Shown here: positions 32,345-45,026 of the stretch, piece after piece
Numbering within the stretch: position 1 is the first letter of the stretch
Layout of the letters: the number at the start of each line of letters is the position of its first letter
Assembly: GCA_948567375.1 (NCBI GenBank)
Contig: OX419756.1
Coordinates: 71,128,333 to 71,192,332, forward strand
DNA: 64,000 bases
Source: Lunularia cruciata
Lineage: Eukaryota > Streptophyta > Marchantiopsida > Lunulariales > Lunulariaceae
Direction of reading: 5' to 3'
Program-made: the position numbers and the translations under genes
Notes under the pieces: generated by a model
Databases searched by the model: none
Told to the model about the DNA's origin: nothing
The model's input: only the letters and a program-made list of their open reading frames with translations

Positions 32345-32940
32345 TGTAATATTATAAGGATAAGAGAACCCACAAGAGAAACACAATAGAAGAAACACAA
32401 AGTTTCACACTCATTACTCCAATGCCCCAAAGGAGCACCTTGTTGTTATTATATAGCAAAGAGGATTCTCTCAAGGGAAGCTCCACCCTTGGATCAGATA
32501 TATGGAGTAGTAACATGTCAACAAGCTCCACCTTTAGTTCAGATACATGCATGGATGACATGTTGGTTCTTGTCCTATCTAGTTGGTCAAACAAGTTTAA
32601 CTAGAGGGAATCTTTAGAGAATCTTCTTGTAAAAAGCTCACAATCATATGGATGAGGTACCATTGGAAAGCTCTCAACAAGATAACAATGTGGAAAGAAG
32701 GTATGCCTATTTTCCCAAAGGGAGGAGAAATCTTACCATTTTTGAGGCCTACTTCCTTTGTTTAGGCCTCCAAAATTGACTCAAGTTTTCATGGTGTTTT
32801 TGGCTCCTACCTTATTAGTAGAATTACTCTTTTGGTGACACCTCTATTCAATCTACTTAATCCATTATATATAACATCATGCTAGATATTACCAAGCTAA
32901 CTTTTATCTCTAGATAATATGTCTAGCTAATGGTATTACA
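32345..32940 (-). repeat. Chromovirus 3' LTR
   Basis: 596 bp with inverted ends (TGTAATA...TATTACA). Similar to 36960-37554 and 37979-38581. The adjoining AAAAGAAGGG run on the minus strand (32941-32960) serves as polypurine tract. Confidence 0.8.
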
Positions 32941-32953
32941 AATATCCCTTCTT

Positions 32954-33172
32954 TTAAGATGCAACATCTTCATTGCAAAGTTGTTGCTCAAAAGATTGCA
33001 TTAACACCAATGCATGGTTGGTTGCTAGCTCCCATGTTGCCTCATATAGTGGGTATCCTTTCCAATGTACAAGATATTGTACACACGAATGGCGGGCACA
33101 ACAAATGCATCTTTGGAGAATGTGTTCAACCTCATATTCCATCGTGCCATCAATGATTTTGGACAAGGTCAA
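32954..33172 (-). pseudogene. Chromodomain at the integrase C-terminus
   Basis: The 72-residue frame contains YEVEHILQR, then YLVHWKGYP and ATWELA, the strand and helix signatures of a chromodomain. Chromodomains of chromoviruses bind methylated histone tails and steer integration to heterochromatin. It joins the decayed integrase upstream (to the right). Confidence 0.88.
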
Positions 33173-34510
33173 ATTTCTTGTATGGAAGGAAAGTGGAGTA
33201 GCTAGGATAGATATCTACCTAGTAAGGAAACATGGAACAATAGATGGATCTTCATGTGTGGCGGTAGCTTGAGGTGATAGGCCATTGTATTGATTTTCCA
33301 AAGGATGGGAAAAGGCCCAATAAAACAAGGTCTGAGCTTACAAGTGCCAACTAACATGAGGTTGGTTGTGGACAGCTAGACTTGATTCCTATTAGTGAAC
33401 TCCATGTGCCAGAAATGTGCATCTACATACTATTTTTGTTAATTTTGGATGTTCTACAACTTGTGTTTAGTCTTCTCTACTCTTTGTTAGATTCTAGAAA
33501 CAAAATTGTTGACAACATCAACCTTGGTAGCCACCAGGTGGATCTTCATCAAGCTCAAAGGTGTGAAAAGATGCTTTTCATACATGCGGACAAATAGTAT
33601 GACCTATGTGGATGCATTCACTAAATTGTTGTAGGTAAATTCTACCAATGGAAGTAAGTTGTCCTACCTCTCTTGCTCGTCTAAGGTGAAGCCCTGGAAC
33701 ATGTCTTCAATAGTGCAATTAGCCTGGTCTGTTTGTCCATTGGTCTATGGATAGTAAGCCATAGGTATGGCCAATTTGGTTTTGAAGATGCCAAAGAGTT
33801 TTCTCCAAAACAAACTAGTGAATTGAATTGCCTCTATTGGTGATGAGCACTTGAGGTAGGCCATGGTGAGAAAAGACTGCATCTATGTACAATTGAGCTA
33901 ATTATGGAGTAGCCATGTCATTGGTGGTAAGATGCACATGAATCATTTTGCTAAGTTGATTGAAAAAGACTACATGGAGTCAAATCTTGAGGTGGTCTTG
34001 GGCAATTCACAACCAAGTCTATGCTTACCTATTCCCAAGGTTATGTAAGAATAGCAAGGAGTTGAAGAAGTCTTGTGGGACCTTAATTAGAAGCTTTATT
34101 GTGTTGATAGAGTAGGTAGTTTTGAACATATTCCATCAAATTGTTGCTCATCTTTGGCCAATAGTAATGGCATTTCATTTCATCTAAGGTCTTGTTTATT
34201 CCAATGTGACCTGCAATGGAAAAATTCATAACATTTTGCTAGGATGGTAGTTCTTATGTCTATGCATTTAGATCCATAACTTGCCATCACAAAAGGTGAT
34301 TCCTTGGGTATTGATGATGCCTTTAGATGAATTTTTAGATGAATAGATAAATACAATCTATGGATTAGTTTTTGTAGCAACAAAAATCCTTGGCCAGAAT
34401 TTTTGGTTCATCTTGATCTCTACCACCAAATTGTTTGCCATAGGCATTTGGGTGTATGCATCTGCAAGTTGCTTCTTCCCTTCCACATATGTGATTGTCA
34501 TGTTGAACCG
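33173..34510 (-). pseudogene. Chromovirus integrase
   Basis: Stop-rich minus-strand sequence. HYYWPKM and the Cys pair of the zinc domain lie near 34110-34190, and PWE-VS-D of the catalytic core near 34020. The frame is broken many times. Identified mainly by order between RNase H and chromodomain. Confidence 0.65.
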
Positions 34511-35500
34511 CTATGTTGCTCTACCCACCAAATCTATTGATGAGATAAAAAAAAATTTCTTGAGATAGACTAGAGGTTTGTGGTCTATCTCCACTACAAG
34601 TGCCTTCTTGCCAAGATAGTGCTTCCAATGTTTGGTTGCAAGAACAATGGTCAACTCTTCTTGTTTTGTGTTGAGATAGTTGCATTCAACTAGTAACAAT
34701 TTTTGAGAGAAATATGCAATAGGGTACCATCTATCATGCCATTCTTCTTGTAGGATTGCTCTTATTGCTACACTTGATGCATCTATAGATAACTTGATTG
34801 GAGGTTTTAAATCATACCATTTCAAGATTGGTGCATGTAGTAATATGTCTTTCAATTCTTGAAAGGCCAACTCTTGTGCAATTCTCTTCATCCACTTCTT
34901 CCCCTTTCCGAGTAGTGTTGTTAGAGGTTGTGCAACCTTGAAAAAGTCCTTGAAAATTTGACAATCAAACCCCATCAATCCTAAATATTTATTGAGTTGA
35001 GATTGATCTTTTGGAGCACCCCATTTTTGAATGACATTTATTTTATTTTTTAACACTTGGATACCTTTTCCACTTACTCTATGCCATAAGTAGTCTACTT
35101 TAGATTTTCCAAACTTGCACTTTGAAATTTTGGCATAAAATTTTTTCACTAAATTTGGAGAACTTTTCACAAATGATAACTATGCTCCATCATCTTCCTA
35201 TTGTAGAGTAAGATTTCATTCTAGGAAAATGATACTAGATTTATCCAAGTATGGAAAAAACATATCATTCATCAAATTCATAAAAGTGACTAGTGCGTTG
35301 GTGAGACCAAACGGCGTCACCAGGAACTCAAAGTGATTATACCTTGTTTAAAAGGTTATTTTGTATATATCTTCCTCTGCAATCTTGATTTGGTTGTAAT
35401 TTCTACGCAGATCAAGTTTGGTGAAGTGTTTTTGCTGAAATGAGTTGATTGAATAGATCATTCATGTAGGGTAAAGGATATTTTTTCTTCACCATTTGTT
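34511..35500 (-). pseudogene. Chromovirus reverse transcriptase and RNase H
   Basis: The 34511-35170 frame (219 residues) covers the RT thumb (FGKSKVDYLWHRVSGKGIQV, NKYLGLMGF) and RNase H (LSIDASSVAIRAIL, YFSQKL, VEIDHKPLVYL). Upstream to ~35500 the palm is readable in pieces: FTKLDLR-NYNQI and TPFGLTNA. The catalytic YxDD region (around 35180-35220) is not clearly preserved. Confidence 0.82.
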
Positions 35501-36959
35501 GATTTAGGCCCTAATAGTCAATGCATATACAAATTGTACCATCCTTCTTCTTCACAAACAAGATAGGAGCTCCCGTATGGTGATATGTTGGGTTGGATAA
35601 ACCATATTTATAGTATATCCTTGATTTGATCCTAACACTCCTCTAACTCATGAGACAATTGTCAATATGAGGTCTTACACGAGGTATCTTCCCATGAAAT
35701 ATCTTGATTTTATGATCTACTTTCCTTTTTGGTGTTAATCCTCAGGGTAAGTCATTTGGGAAAGACTTCTTGAAACTCATTGACCACATCTTTAAATTTA
35801 TAAATAATTTCCCATCTAGTTGTGCACTCTAGACTTCTCTTATTAGGCCCATGAAATATCTATCTTATAGATAGTTGTTGTCCCTATAATATAGAGAGGC
35901 AATTCCTACCTATGTGATCTTTCTTTAACCCGTATGATATTCCATTAGCAAGTTTTCACTACTTTCTTTCTCCAATTAACCATGGGATTTTAATGCTCCA
36001 TCCATGACATGCTTAAGATTACATTATAATGAGTGAACCGTATCACTTGCCACTCAATCTCTTCATAACACTCTCCTATAGAGAGTATTACCTTTTCATG
36101 TAACAACTCAATCTTCTTTGTTTGGCCATTTGGTAACTCTACTTATTTATTTTCATCCTTCTCTAGATCCATCTCCAACCTTATTGCAACAGAGCAAACT
36201 CAAGAAATTCTCTATTGCTCTAAGGTCTATCAATACTCTCATCTGATTGCCTTTTAGGATTCAATTCAAGATAATCAATTGTGATTTTGTTTTCCTCAAC
36301 CTTTGCACACTCTCCTCATCCCCTCCTCTTACCTTTTTTTTCTCTTATCCATTGAGCCAATAAGGCCACAAGGTACATTAACTAGAAATCTTTGTTTTCC
36401 AATGTGATTTCCGCATTCTTCTCTTCAAATTGTCTCTCCATTGGCATGAGTGATTCTCTAGGTACTTCAGCCATTGATATTGGGTTTTGGGATGGTTCTT
36501 CTTCTTGCATTTCTTGATTGTTCCTGAAGGTACGCACTTGACTTTACAATGCCTCCATGATCATCTTATCTCCCAAAACTCATTCAAAATCCCCTAGATT
36601 CCTTGTATCAAATCTTGCAACTATAAATCCATGATTCTTACACACCATAAACACTTCCTATTTCAATAGAGATTTAATATGATCACTCAAGAGAGTGAAT
36701 GCACTTTTGAGACTACCATTGGGACTTTAGAGATTATCACTTGTTGATAATATTCTTCACCAAAATTATGAATTATAAAAACCCTAAATATCACTTTTGA
36801 TCTAATAATATAATGGATTTCTACTTGAGTGTTGAAAGGGACAGGATTGGATATATTTAGATCTATTGTATCATAAGAAAATGTAGATTTTTAAATTCCA
36901 CTCTCTATTATATATCACCACATGTAGAATCACCAGGTTTGTGAATTCATCACTATATC
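35501..36959 (-). pseudogene. Chromovirus gag/protease region
   Basis: Mostly unreadable. QMRVLIDLRAIENFLS (~36200-36245, minus strand) is a protease active site with Asp-Leu-Arg where Asp-Ser/Thr-Gly is expected, so it is inactive. A Glu/Lys-rich stretch at 36290-36520 may be the end of gag. Confidence 0.55.
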
Positions 36960-37709
36960 CATGAATTATAATCTTTTAAGGATAGAGACCTTAAGAGATA
37001 TAAAAGAAAAAACACAAAGTTTCACACTCAATATTTTGATGCTCCAAATGAGCACCTTATCTTTATTATATAGCAAAGAGGATCTCTCGAAAGGAAGCTC
37101 TACCCTTGGATCATCTATATGGATTGGTGACATGGCAATGAGCTCTACCCTTAGATTAGTTGCATGCATGGGTGACATGTTGGTTTTGGTCATATTTGGT
37201 TAGTCAAACAAGCTTTGATTGGACAGAATCTTTAAAGAATATTCTTATATGAATCTTAGAATTGCATGGGTGAGGTACTATTGGAAAATTCTTAACAAGA
37301 CAAGTAGGAGGGAGAGAAGGCCAACCTTTTCTTTCCCTATGGGAGAACTGGCATATTTTCCAAGTCTAGTTCATCTGTTTAGGCCTCTGAAATTGGCTCT
37401 AAAGTTTGACTATTTTTTATTCTTACCTTATTATTAGAAGTACTCTTTTGGTGAAACTTTGATCTAATCTACCTAGTCTATTATCTATAACATCTTTCTA
37501 GATATTACCAATCCAATTTTCATCTCTAGATAATGTCTAGATATTGATATTACATTTCTAGGCTATTTTCAACTCCTACTCTATTAGTAGAAGTACTTTT
37601 TTGGTGACACCTCTATCTGATCTACCTAGCCCATCATACCTAACATCCTTCTAGATGTTACCAAGCCAATTTTCATATAAAGATGATATGTTTAGTTACT
37701 AGTATTACA
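36960..37709 (-). repeat. Extra chromovirus LTR (36960-37554) and LTR fragment (37555-37709)
   Basis: The first is a whole LTR related to 32345-32940. The second repeats only the outer ~150 bp, ending TATTACA at 37709. They sit between the protease region and the PBS, so they are a secondary insertion or the remains of unequal recombination between elements. The 36960 copy has no recognisable PBS beside it. Confidence 0.7.
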
Positions 37710-37960
37710 TGAACTCTACTCCAAAGTTGTAAACAAGATATACTCTCACTTAATCACATTATATGTACATAATCTTGATATAAGCTAGATTCAAGAACAA
37801 AAAGTGGGGTGCATAAAATTCTCTTCTAGGAGCCTCCATCCCATCTCCTCTCTAAAACACTCTTAATCTATCAATTGCACTATGGTTTCTCCCTTGAAAT
37901 TATACAGTCTCAATAGTCCATGTTCCTTTGAGAGGGGTGATCCACTCTCTTGGATTGAAA
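37710..37960 (-). other. Chromovirus leader remnant
   Basis: About 250 bp between the LTR fragment and the PBS, with no ORF of note. Expected 5' untranslated leader. Confidence 0.45.
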
Positions 37961-37977
37961 CCGAAGCTCTAATACCA
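37961..37977 (-). other. Chromovirus primer binding site
   Basis: On the minus strand TGGTATTAGAGCTTCGG, differing by one or two bases from the initiator methionine tRNA complement typical of plant LTR elements. It adjoins the LTR at 37979 and fixes that copy as the 5' LTR. Confidence 0.85.
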
Positions 37978-37978
37978 T

Positions 37979-38581
37979 TTTAATATTCTAAGGATAGGAG
38001 AACACTCAAGAGAAACACAAGAGAAGAAACATAAAGCTTCACACGCAATACTCTAGTGTCCCAAAGGAGCACATTGTCTTTATTATATAGCAAATAAGAT
38101 TTTCTCAAAGGAAGCTCCACCCTTGGATCAAACACATGGATTAGTGATATGTCAAAAAGCTCCACCCTTAGATCAGATATATGGATGGGTTGTATGTTGA
38201 TTCTTTTCCTATATATCTTGACAAGAGAGAATCTTTAGAGAATCTTCTTGGGTGAATATATACAAATAGATGCTTAGAATCACATGGGTGAGGTATTGTT
38301 GGAAAGCTCTCAATGAGTTGAATAGTTGGGAGGAGAGGAGGAGAATGCAAACCTTTTGTCTTGAAGGGGTGGAATCTCTCCACTTTCAAGGCCTAATCCT
38401 CCATTTAAGTCTCCAAAATTGATTGAAGTTTTGTGTGTTTTCAACTCTTGCACTATTAGCAAAAGTATTCTTTTGGTGACAAATCTATTTGATCTACTCA
38501 GTCCATCATATATAACATCCTTCTAGAACATACCAATCCAAATTTCACCTCTGGATAATATTTCTAGCTAATGATATTACA
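37979..38581 (-). repeat. Chromovirus 5' LTR
   Basis: 603 bp, similar to the other two copies, with the PBS on its inner side and gag of family C on its outer side. Confidence 0.8.
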
Positions 38582-40799
38582 ATGAGGTAGCCTATAACAA
38601 CATAACATCACATGCTCTATGTTGCAACTCCTTGTCTAGGATCTCATACCCAAATTGGACTATTTAGGCCTTATTATCTCCTTGAGTGAAACTGATCAGT
38701 TATCTCATATGAATATATGCTTTGCATAAGCTCTCTCTAGCCTTCTTGTAGAATTCTTGCACGCTCCTTAGCTTGTTAGTCTACACTTCTTGGTAGTTCT
38801 ACTTCAAGCCACTAGAAGAACTCTACCAAGGGGTTGAATGCCAATATTGCACCACCTCCTAACATGGTACTTCCACTTGTAGTAAAGCCATCTCCAACTA
38901 GTGCACGCCTATTGAATACAACAATGTTACTAGAGCTAGAACTTGTAGGTATTGCCGATCTACTCTAGAAATTGAGCTTAAAATGATGAAGATGTAGTTT
39001 GGAGACAAATATTATCTCTATAGCTCAATATCCCCTAAGTGAACTCTCTTGATCTCATGTCAATCATTCATTGATGGATCTTCCAAGTGTTAAAATAATC
39101 TCTTCCATACTCTTGAAGAGTTTGAACAAAGTCAGGTTCTACATATGATATAGATCATATCAACTATCAAACTCCTAGATGAAGTCATTGAACTCAATAA
39201 TACCCATTGTACCAAAGTAGCACTTGTGGCACTTGGATGTCTTGTAAATCTTATCCATATTCCACAACAATATTGTGGACAAACCAAGTGCATTCTCAAC
39301 CAAATCAACTTCCTTATCAAACTCCAAATTAGAGTCAATCTCCTTCCTCAATGGGATCTCATATACATGCTAATATTGAGTGCCCCTCTATGTAAACCCA
39401 CTATGTATTGCAACAATATCTCCTTTAGAATATCCAAAAAACTCCATTATGATAATGTAACTCAAATTCTAACCATAACCACTAGAAATGCCCTACCTAC
39501 GATCACACCAAGTGCCACTACCAATTGAACACCACTCACTAATGTAGCTCTAACTTTGACAACTAAACTAGAGGAAAAGATGACCTTTAACCTAGCATCA
39601 CAATATGCACTCTCATGATCTACAAGTTGTCATTTTTTGCCTCACCAAAGAGAAATATATGTACTCTAATTGGTCATTCTAGTCTCATTATCAAGAGCAC
39701 ACCAAAGCACCAATGCTTTAAAGTCAAGGCATCTCATATAAACATGGTGTACAAATAGGAAGTAAAGAATAAAGGAGGTCCAATCACAAGAAATTAAAAC
39801 AATAATACTCCATCTCACATATCAAAATTGGATTGATTGTGCAATCATTTGACATATGACATAGTACAAGTGTTTATTGACTCCTACATTACCAAGATCA
39901 CCAAAGATGAGATCAAATTGTCTCTCCTAGCCAAAGCTACATGAGTATATGTATTAGTCTACCAATCACTAAGACAAAAAAAAGGGTGGAAAAATTTACT
40001 AGAGTTGACCAATTTACTAGAGTAACATTTTGAGAACCAAAAATTTGAGGTTCAAACCCTATTGAGGATAATCTTGAGGGTGTGCTGATCTTGCCAAATA
40101 ACTACCAAGAGCTCATCTAAACTAAGTATATTCATACTAACAAGCTGGTCTTTTTAGCCTTTCTAGCCCATAACCCTATGCCTCAAAGCCTTGAAATGAC
40201 CAAATAAGGCCTTTCTTCTTGCCAAATCAAACCCAATCTCCAAATCGGGTTAACCTCCACCAACTCGAGCACTAGCTAGTGCAAGCCACCAGCAAATCTA
40301 ACCCAACTCAAGTAACCTCTAACTCCAGATGGCCTCCACCAACTAACTTCCAAATTTGGAACCTATGCTAATCTGTCTTACCTCTATTATAGTTGGCTGA
40401 CCTCTAAATCCATTGCTAATTGTCAAATCAGGCCAAATTGAGTAGATGAGGATCTCCAAATTCCTAATTTGAGGTGATAGGTTCTCAAATCCATCTCCAA
40501 TTTGCAAATCACAATTCTCAATTGCCAATTTGAATTCCCACTCTCGAATCATCTCATTGATCAGTGAAATTGAATGCCAAGTCTCAATTTGATCTCAATC
40601 TTCATCAAATTTTGGTGGCGTGTCCACACACCATCTGCCTCACTATCAAATTTGTAATAAATCACATAGTGCTTTTGCACATGATCACTCTCAAGGAAAT
40701 CCTAGACCACAATCAAAATTCACAATCCACCAACGCCCCCAATTCCTACATCTGATTTCCTTTGACATTGACTTCTTTGATGCAATTAGTTCACTCTTC
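38582..40799 (-). pseudogene. Probable gag/leader of minus-strand family C copy (5' part)
   Basis: On the minus strand a gag-like stretch is readable near 38600-38880 (LVEFF-WLEVELPRS, ERARILQEG-REL, YSYEITDQFHSRR). Farther right the sequence is AT-rich and stop-filled. It connects a reversed family C LTR (to its right) with the knuckle-bearing gag across the chromovirus (to its left). No other gene seen; the plus-strand ORF at 39226 has no recognisable domain. Confidence 0.5.
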
Positions 40800-41228
40800 C
40801 ACTTAAATCATACTCAAATTGGATCTGATTTTGATCCTTAACTCAAAAATCTACCAAAAATTGTGCACTGAATATAGTCAAGCCACACCCACTCTAGCTA
40901 AGTGACTCCTAATGAAGCTTGTTGGCCTTTGTCCACCATAGCTAGGAACTCAAAGGTACAACATCAAAGAAGTGAGCTCTCTAAAGCTACACTTTGAAAA
41001 TATACTCCTCTGCTCACCCTAGGTCTCTAGCCCTAACGGTGTTATTGATGGTGCAAATGGGTGTAAGTGAAAATGGGTCTTACCATGAGATCAACAACCC
41101 TAACATAAAATTTGGCCGCAATCAAGTGATCCATGAGCAACTACTTAAATAACTATGAGTGCAAACACTACCATTCCAAAGTCCATGCAAACTAGCTTTG
41201 GTGCTACAAATGTTGTGACAATCAACTT
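40800..41228 (-). repeat. Family C LTR, minus orientation (partial)
   Basis: The reverse complement matches 26160-26530 and 29963-30250, including the block around a CTCATGGTAAGA-like site and GGTGTGGCTTGA. It is the 5' LTR of the minus-strand copy. Both ends are degraded. Confidence 0.65.
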
Positions 41229-41510
41229 TGGATGCTCAAACCATATGACTTAGGCTAGGATATTTAGTTCCAAAGAAGCTTATTTGAATTACTAAATACA
41301 AGTGATGATACCAAGCATACTATTACTAATACAATTAACATCCCATTCTTCTCTCAAGTAGCTTTTGTGGTTGATGAGAATTCCTCTATGTGCCTACAAT
41401 CACCAAGAATTTAGTTTTTGTTGGAGAAATTACCAAGAAGTGTTTTCAAGTAATATTCAACCAAGATATTATGTTTTTCTACAAGTTAAACTTGGATAAA
41501 TAAATAGAGG
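41229..41510. other. Unassigned spacer
   Basis: AT-rich, no ORF or repeat recognised; possibly the 5' part of the copia fragment that follows. Confidence 0.3.
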
Positions 41511-44021
41511 ATGTTTAAATTAAACATCAACACTCATACTACTACAAAACAAAATTTTATGTTTCTTCATGACTCAAATGAGTTTTTAGATCTTGAAATG
41601 TGCAATAAAAGAGTGGGTCAATTGAACCTACAAAGATTAAAGGTGCTACCTACCTCATATCTGAAGGTTCCAATATTTTCTGATCCTTTGCTTAAAAAGG
41701 TTTGTGAGGCTTGTAAATTTGGTAAGCAAGCTAGATATCCTTTTAAGCATCATGGTACAAGAGCCTCCAAGGTGTTAGAGCTCATCCATACTGATATATG
41801 GACTGCTTCTAGAAAAAATTCTAACATGCTCTAAATATTTTGTTTCATTTATTGATGACATTTCAAGATATAAGCATGGGTATATTTTTTGAAAGCAAAA
41901 TCAAATCTTCTTTGGATAGGATAGGATAACCATATTGCTTCTTGTGGAGAAGCATATGGTTATCCTATCCTATGTCAATTTTCTGTTGGAGGAGGAGATT
42001 TTATTTCAAATATGATTTTCTACGCTTGCAAGGTATTAAGCATGAAGTCATTGCAGTTACACACCTCAACAAAATGGAGTTGCTGAGGAATAATGGTCAT
42101 GTTTCAAAGGTTACAAGAGCCATGCTCAACAAGAAGGCAATGCCCAATAGGACTTGTACATGATGTCCACGTCTTATTGGTAGGTAACTGTGCTATTTAC
42201 TTAATGAATAGATATTTTATTGCAGTGGTGCACAAAAATGACACCTTTTCAAGCTCTTAAATGTACAAAACCTGATTTATTAAATCTGAATTTTTTGGTT
42301 GTATTTTCATTGTTCATATTCTTGATGAGAAGAACCAAAAACTAGAGCATAACTCATAAAAATGTGTCTTTCTTGGATATACCTCTAATTTGAAAGGATA
42401 AAGTTGTTATAATCCTGATTTCAATACTTTTTTTATTAGTATAGATGTCTATTTGAGGAGCCCTTGGTATTGGTCTCCTACAAGCTGCACATCTGATTAA
42501 CCACTTAGGGTACACTCTACCCCTTAGATTGGTCCAAGTAATATTTCTATTCCACATGCTAGTACTTCAATTGCTATTGGTGCTTCTAGTGAGCACTCTA
42601 GTCCTCATCTATTTATTAATCCTTGGTCAAGATAGGCTTTTGAGAAGCCTTTAGTCCAAGTATCTCAACCCATAGGACATTTACTCCCTGCTTTGTCCAC
42701 TAAGATTTCTCATCTTCTGTTAGAACATATGATCAGTCAACTAAGTAACTCAAAAATTAAATTAATTGGAATATAAATAAAATATAAATATCTAAATTAA
42801 ATGGAACCAAAGTTCCAATTAATATATGGTAAAGACTATAAAAGACAGAGAATCAAATTCTCTTGAGGAAGTGATGCATCATGCAGACTGAGTGCAAGCT
42901 GTGGAGCTTGAAGTTACAACACTACATCACTAACAAACATGAGAGTTTTGTGGATTTAACTCTTGGTAAGAAGGCAATTTGGTGCAAGTGGATTTTTAAG
43001 ATAAAGAGAAATTATTATGGTTGGTACAGTGAGTAGGTACAAGGCAAGACTCATGGCAAAGGGCTGAATGCAGCAATATAGACTTGATTTTGATAAGACA
43101 TTGAGCCCCGTTACTAAGATGGCTTCAATTTGTACTCCTTCAGCATTTTCCACTTTAAATAACTGGAAGCTTTATCAAATGAAATTTAACAATGCTTCCC
43201 CAATGGAGATTGGAGAAGGAGGTTTGCATGCTCCAACCCCTTGGTTTATAAAGATCCAATATATCCAAATAAATTTTATTTACAAAACAAAGGCTCTGTA
43301 TGGACTTAAGCAAGCTCCATCAGTTTAGAATTCCAAGATAAATACCTATCTTTTATCCATTGGATTTAGAGTGTCCAGATCAGACTCTTTGCTATACAGA
43401 CTATAAGCTGGTGAAAAAATGATTTTATTACTCATCTCTGTTGATGACTTGATTATCACCTGTAACTGTTAAGATCTTATTTGGCAAGTACAAGAATTGA
43501 AAGAAGAGTTTGACATCAAGAACTTGGGGAGAACTCAAATACTTCTTCAGTATTGAGTTTATTCAAGACTGCAATGACTTTTGGTTACTGCAACGTCAAT
43601 ATTCTCTCAACATGTTGGAGAAGTATGGTATTCTATTTTTACTCCATTTAACTTCCTTAAGTTAAGTGCCAAAGATGGTGTGTTGTTTGCTGATTCAAAT
43701 ATATACAGATAGATTGAAATCTGATATTTTTTCCTCTTACTGGACCAGATCTAAGCTTCGCCGTTGGACTGGTGAGTCAATTTGTGCAAGCACCAAGGAA
43801 GCCAAATCTTGATATGGTTAGAAGAATGTTACATTACGTGTAATGTACCATGCATTTTGGTCTTCACTATTCAACTGGTTACCCACTCTAAAAGGTTTTA
43901 TTGATATGGAAATGCTCAAGATCTAAACTAATCTCAAATTCTTTTTTTAACCTTGGAAATTTTACAAATAGTGAGTCCTCAAAGAAACAACCTATTGTTG
44001 CTTTATATTGAACATTTATCT
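41511..44021 (+). pseudogene. Ty1/copia pol debris
   Basis: 41511-41834 holds the pre-integrase zinc region (RVGQLNLQRL, CEACKFGKQARYPF) and the start of the integrase core (ELIHTDIW). Further pieces: QQNGVAE-like sequence ~42058-42090, CVFLGYTSN ~42362, RT fragments KAIWCKWIFKIK (~42970), YGLKQAPSV (~43298-43325) and LISVDDLIIT (~43433-43462). Copia order (integrase before RT) is kept on the plus strand. Heavy frameshifting. No LTRs were recognised. Confidence 0.82.
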
Positions 44022-44500
44022 TCAGGCTACTAGATCATGTCTTCACTCTTGCTCCGGCAAGGGTGCAAGCTCTTGGATCCTATCTTGACTGTGCATTAGG
44101 GCATTTCGACTCGCACCAACTACTTTTCTCTATAGGAATGAGGGTTTGCCTAGGTTTGATTCACACATCTTTGTAGAACCACACTCACTTGTGAGTGTGG
44201 TTCTATACTAAATGAAGCAGCGGTCCACATGACACGGTGTCCTTTTGGAGGACAGAGGATAGCTACCCATGATGCTATTAGGGACATAATGTTTATTATG
44301 GCCTAAGAGTGTGGATACTTGGCTTGGAGGTAGAGTTCATATACTTTGCAGACGACACATGTTAGTGCAGACTTATATTTGGTCCGAGATGATCAGATGA
44401 CAATAGCAGATGTCGTGGTTATAGACCCATGTGGGATACAATTTTGGAGGGAGTGATTACCCATCCCCTGGATGGACGACGAGTGCAGCAGCAGGTCGCA
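44022..44500 (+). pseudogene. Internal fragment of the R2-like element, inserted in copia debris
   Basis: Matches the reverse complement of about 58685-59170: the C-terminal zinc finger and nuclease region (CECGS...AVHMTRCPFGGQRIATHD, then ADLYLVRDD). It lacks the element's 3' end, so it is not a simple target-primed insertion. It splits the copia RNase H. Confidence 0.8.
44174..44205. repeat. Perfect 32-bp palindrome in the R2-like fragment
   Basis: TAGAACCACACTCAC, then TT, then its exact reverse complement. The homologous sites near 59000 and 62720 have only the right arm; the left arm replaces different sequence there. Confidence 0.85.
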
Positions 44501-44925
44501 AGGTGATATCATCAATAAAAACAAAATATATAGGAGTGCTATTAGTGATACGTGTGAATCCATTTGGCTTCACACCTTATTACAAGATATGAAAATATAT
44601 ACTTCATAATTCAATAATCTTACATATATATAATAATAGTAATATTAAACTTGCTAATAATCCCATATTTCATGCTAGTACCACATATATGCCAGAAATA
44701 GATTTGCAATATATTCTACATATGAGCAAGTAGTTGCTATTTTCACCAAAGCTTTACCTAGAGATAAATTTGAATATTTCAAATCTCCGCTGGGTATGAA
44801 AGATATTGACATTAGCTGGAGAGAGAATGTTGATAGAGTATTGCAAGCTAATATTTCTAGCGACTAATGCAATCTTAAATTTGATCTTTAGTCACCCTTT
44901 CAAGTGAGGAGTGACTCAACATACT
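44501..44925 (+). pseudogene. Copia RNase H end
   Basis: IFTKALPRDKFEYFKSPLGM (~44737-44797) is the conserved end of copia RNase H, here after the inserted R2-like fragment. It marks the 3' end of the copia coding part; about 200 bp of AT-rich 3' sequence follow. Confidence 0.75.
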
Positions 44926-45026
44926 TGTGTAACTTTCTCTTCCTATATATCGCATCAGGACTTGGGTCCCGCTGACCACTTGGTATCTCCATTCTCATTT
45001 TTCATCTCAGAATAAGCTCAAGGGCC

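Larger units (their letters stand above)
32345..38581 (-). mobile_element. Decayed chromodomain Ty3/gypsy element (chromovirus)
   Basis: Minus-strand element: 5' LTR 37979-38581, initiator-Met-type PBS 37961-37977, leader, protease (~36210-36250), RT/RNase H (34511-35500), integrase (~33250-34250), chromodomain (32954-33172), polypurine stretch, 3' LTR 32345-32940. GTGAG (32340-32344) and ATGAG (38582-38586) flank it, a probable target duplication with one mismatch. An additional LTR and LTR fragment (36960-37709) lie within the leader, from a second event. Stop-rich throughout. It interrupts the gag of the minus-strand family C copy. Confidence 0.8.

Noticed and set aside
39226-39528. 100-codon plus-strand ORF
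   Set aside because: Lies opposite to a probable gag remnant, has no domain, and the flanks are transposon debris.
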